DNA from: Marinibacterium anthonyi
GTDB taxonomy: Bacteria > Pseudomonadota > Alphaproteobacteria > Rhodobacterales > Rhodobacteraceae
DNA: 64,000 nt
Reading direction: 5' to 3'
NCBI GenBank assembly: GCA_003217735.2
Contig: CP031585.1
Coordinates: 4,017,501-4,081,500 of the forward strand
The position numbers and the translations under genes are program-made. Below, one piece after another: positions 62,941 through 64,000 of this stretch; positions within the stretch are counted from its first letter, which is position 1, and every line of letters begins with the position of its first letter. The notes below the pieces were generated by a model. That model ran no database searches. It was not told the origin of the DNA and was given only the letters and a program-made list of their open reading frames with translations.

Positions 62941-63899
62941 TGCTCAGGGCGGCATATGCCGCTCTTCTGTCGCTCGCCGCGTCCCCTGCGGCGAGCGATT
63001 TCGTTTTGCACCAGCCCATCGACTGTTCACTGGGCGACACCTGCTACATCCAGCACCTGCCCGATGACGATCCCGGCCCGGGCGCACGGGATTTCACCTG
63101 TGGCAGCCTCACCTACGACGGCCACAAGGGCACCGATTTCGCCCTGCCGTCGCTGGCCGCCATGCAATCGGGCGTGACGGTCCTGGCCGCCGCCCCCGGC
63201 GTCGTCGCAGGGGTGCGGGATGACATGGCGGACCGCTACGCGACCGACACCGCATCGGCCGATATCGCCGGCCGCGAATGCGGCAACGGCGTGGTCCTGC
63301 GCCATGACGATGGCTGGGAGACCCAGTATTGCCACATGCGCCGGGGCTCGGTCCTGGTCAGCCCGGGCGACAGGGTCGCGGCCGGCGATCCGCTGGCGCA
63401 GGTCGGCCTGTCCGGCCAGACCCAGTTCCCGCATGTGCACCTGTCGGTCCGCCACGGCGGCGCGACCGTCGATCCCTTTGCGCCCGAGGCCGTCGAATGC
63501 GGTGCCCCCGGCCCGGATCTGTGGGCCGACACCCCGGCGTTCACCGCTGGCGGCGTGATCGCGGCCGGATTCGCGCCCGGCATCCCGGACTATGACCGGA
63601 TCAAGCAGGGCGAGGCCGCGCAAGCCAGCCTGCCCGCGGATGCACCGGGTCTGGTGCTGTTCGGGTATGCCTATGGCAGCCACGCCGGGGATATCCTGCG
63701 GCTGGACATCCAGAGGCCGGACGGCCCCTTCCTTGCCCAGGACGTGACGCTCGACACACCGCAGGCGCAGTTCTTTCGCGCCATGGGCAAACGCCTTTCG
63801 CAAGGCGCCTGGCCGACGGGCACCTACACCGGCACCGTCACCCTGCTGCGCGAAGGCGAGGTCATCGACGTGAAAACCGCCACCACCCGGATCCGCTAG
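62940..63899 (+). CDS. M23 family metallopeptidase (LytM-type)
   Basis: 319 residues with a signal peptide (LRAAYAALLSLAASPAASDF, cleaved near residue 19), so it is periplasmic. The LytM zinc site is complete: H62 and D66 in DGHKGTDFALP, then CHMRRGS (H132) and H165/H167 in FPHVHLSVRHGG. It should cut peptidoglycan cross-links or serve as an amidase activator; extra cysteines (C29, C35, C54, C114, C131) may form disulfides. The C-terminal 130 residues are a beta-rich domain of unknown type. ATG overlaps the clpA stop by one base, so the two are translated together, an unusual pairing. Confidence 0.92.
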
Positions 63900-63905
63900 G
63901 CGCGA

Positions 63906-63956
63906 GGGCCGCTGGCGGACGCGGGGTGGGCGGGTGGGAGCGTCCGCCAGCGGCCC
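63906..63956. repeat. 17-bp hairpin with G-quadruplex-type loop, copy 2
   Basis: Perfect arms GGGCCGCTGGCGGACGC (63906-63922) and its complement (63940-63956) around the 17-nt loop GGGGTGGGCGGGTGGGA (63923-63939). Loop sequence and length equal those at 49177-49193 except one base, while the arms are unrelated. It lies 6 bp after the M23 stop and 22 bp before the stop of the gene entering from the right. Confidence 0.88.
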
Positions 63957-63978
63957 GCGCTCTCCGCCGACACAAACC

Positions 63979-64000
63979 TTACTTCTCGGTGAACTTCAGC
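63979..64000 (-). CDS. 3' end of a minus-strand gene cut by the window edge
   Basis: The minus strand reads LKFTEK then TAA at 63981-63979. Only these six residues are visible, so no family can be named. Support comes from an open frame running to the edge and from the repeat element that otherwise marks convergent junctions here. Confidence 0.35.

Overview
The window is a GC-rich (roughly two-thirds G+C by eye) alphaproteobacterial chromosome segment, most likely from the Rhodobacteraceae (Roseobacter group). Pointers are the fused ATP sulfurylase/APS kinase, a Hint-domain protein of a type I associate with Rhodobacterales, the divergent ubiK / lgt-midA-pgeF arrangement, DUF1150 beside a small Hsp20, an F1-only ATP synthase operon (atpHAGDC) and a CIRCE-controlled groESL. 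The genus cannot be fixed from the sequence alone. Nearly everything is dense housekeeping DNA; no rRNA, tRNA, prophage or CRISPR array was seen.

Layout. 1-5.9 kb: cyclopropane synthase (5' cut by the window edge), carB, a 24-residue lipoprotein, a DUF6176-like gene and thymidine kinase. 5.95-7.23 kb: one intact IS3-family element dropped between convergent tdk and csaA. 7.4-9.1 kb: minus-strand ybjN-like/proC/csaA. 9.1-13.4 kb: the most accessory-looking stretch, with a 750-bp gene-free gap, a small membrane protein, an operon of two transglutaminase-like proteins enclosing two small unknown proteins, and a LysR fragment. 13.5-17.6 kb: ubiK, lgt, midA, pgeF and a Hint protein. 17.8-23.5 kb: Lrp regulator, a small protein with a MATE exporter, trxB, and a membrane-bound ferredoxin/adenylate cyclase. 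23.8-34.7 kb: sat-cysC, phzF-like, DUF1150, hsp20, ydcH, DUF1272, purE-oxidoreductase-purK, EamA transporter with a PhnM-like amidohydrolase, a tandem ribbon-helix-helix candidate, and a sodium:alanine symporter. 35-49 kb: groESL, EamA transporter, VOC protein, DUF2161, TraB/GumN, family II pyrophosphatase, APC permease, HAD, LLM oxidoreductase, MaoC, ribF-ycgN-threonine aldolase. 49-64 kb: alpha/beta hydrolase, prs, H-type lectin and LuxR regulator, atpHAGDC, methyltransferase, gloB, clpA and an M23 peptidase.

The most unusual content is between the genes. Nearly every convergent junction with room for it carries a structured repeat: (i) two hairpins with unrelated 17-20 bp arms but the same 17-nt loop that fits a one-nucleotide-loop G-quadruplex; (ii) three copies of an 18-bp perfect palindrome TGTCCCACGCGTGGGACA joined to a conserved core; (iii) a GGTATTT..CCAAGAAGAAG family, twice present as facing inverted pairs; (iv) two double-hairpin elements with AGATTTTT/AAAAATCT arms; (v) tandem arrays after prs and ydcH. 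Together they suggest a system of bidirectional 3'-end or supercoiling-related elements at gene-gene collision points. Other points of interest are the heme/Fe-S-like sensor cyclase, the transglutaminase operon in which one enzyme lacks the usual catalytic His, and an unknown dehydrogenase translationally coupled between purE and purK.
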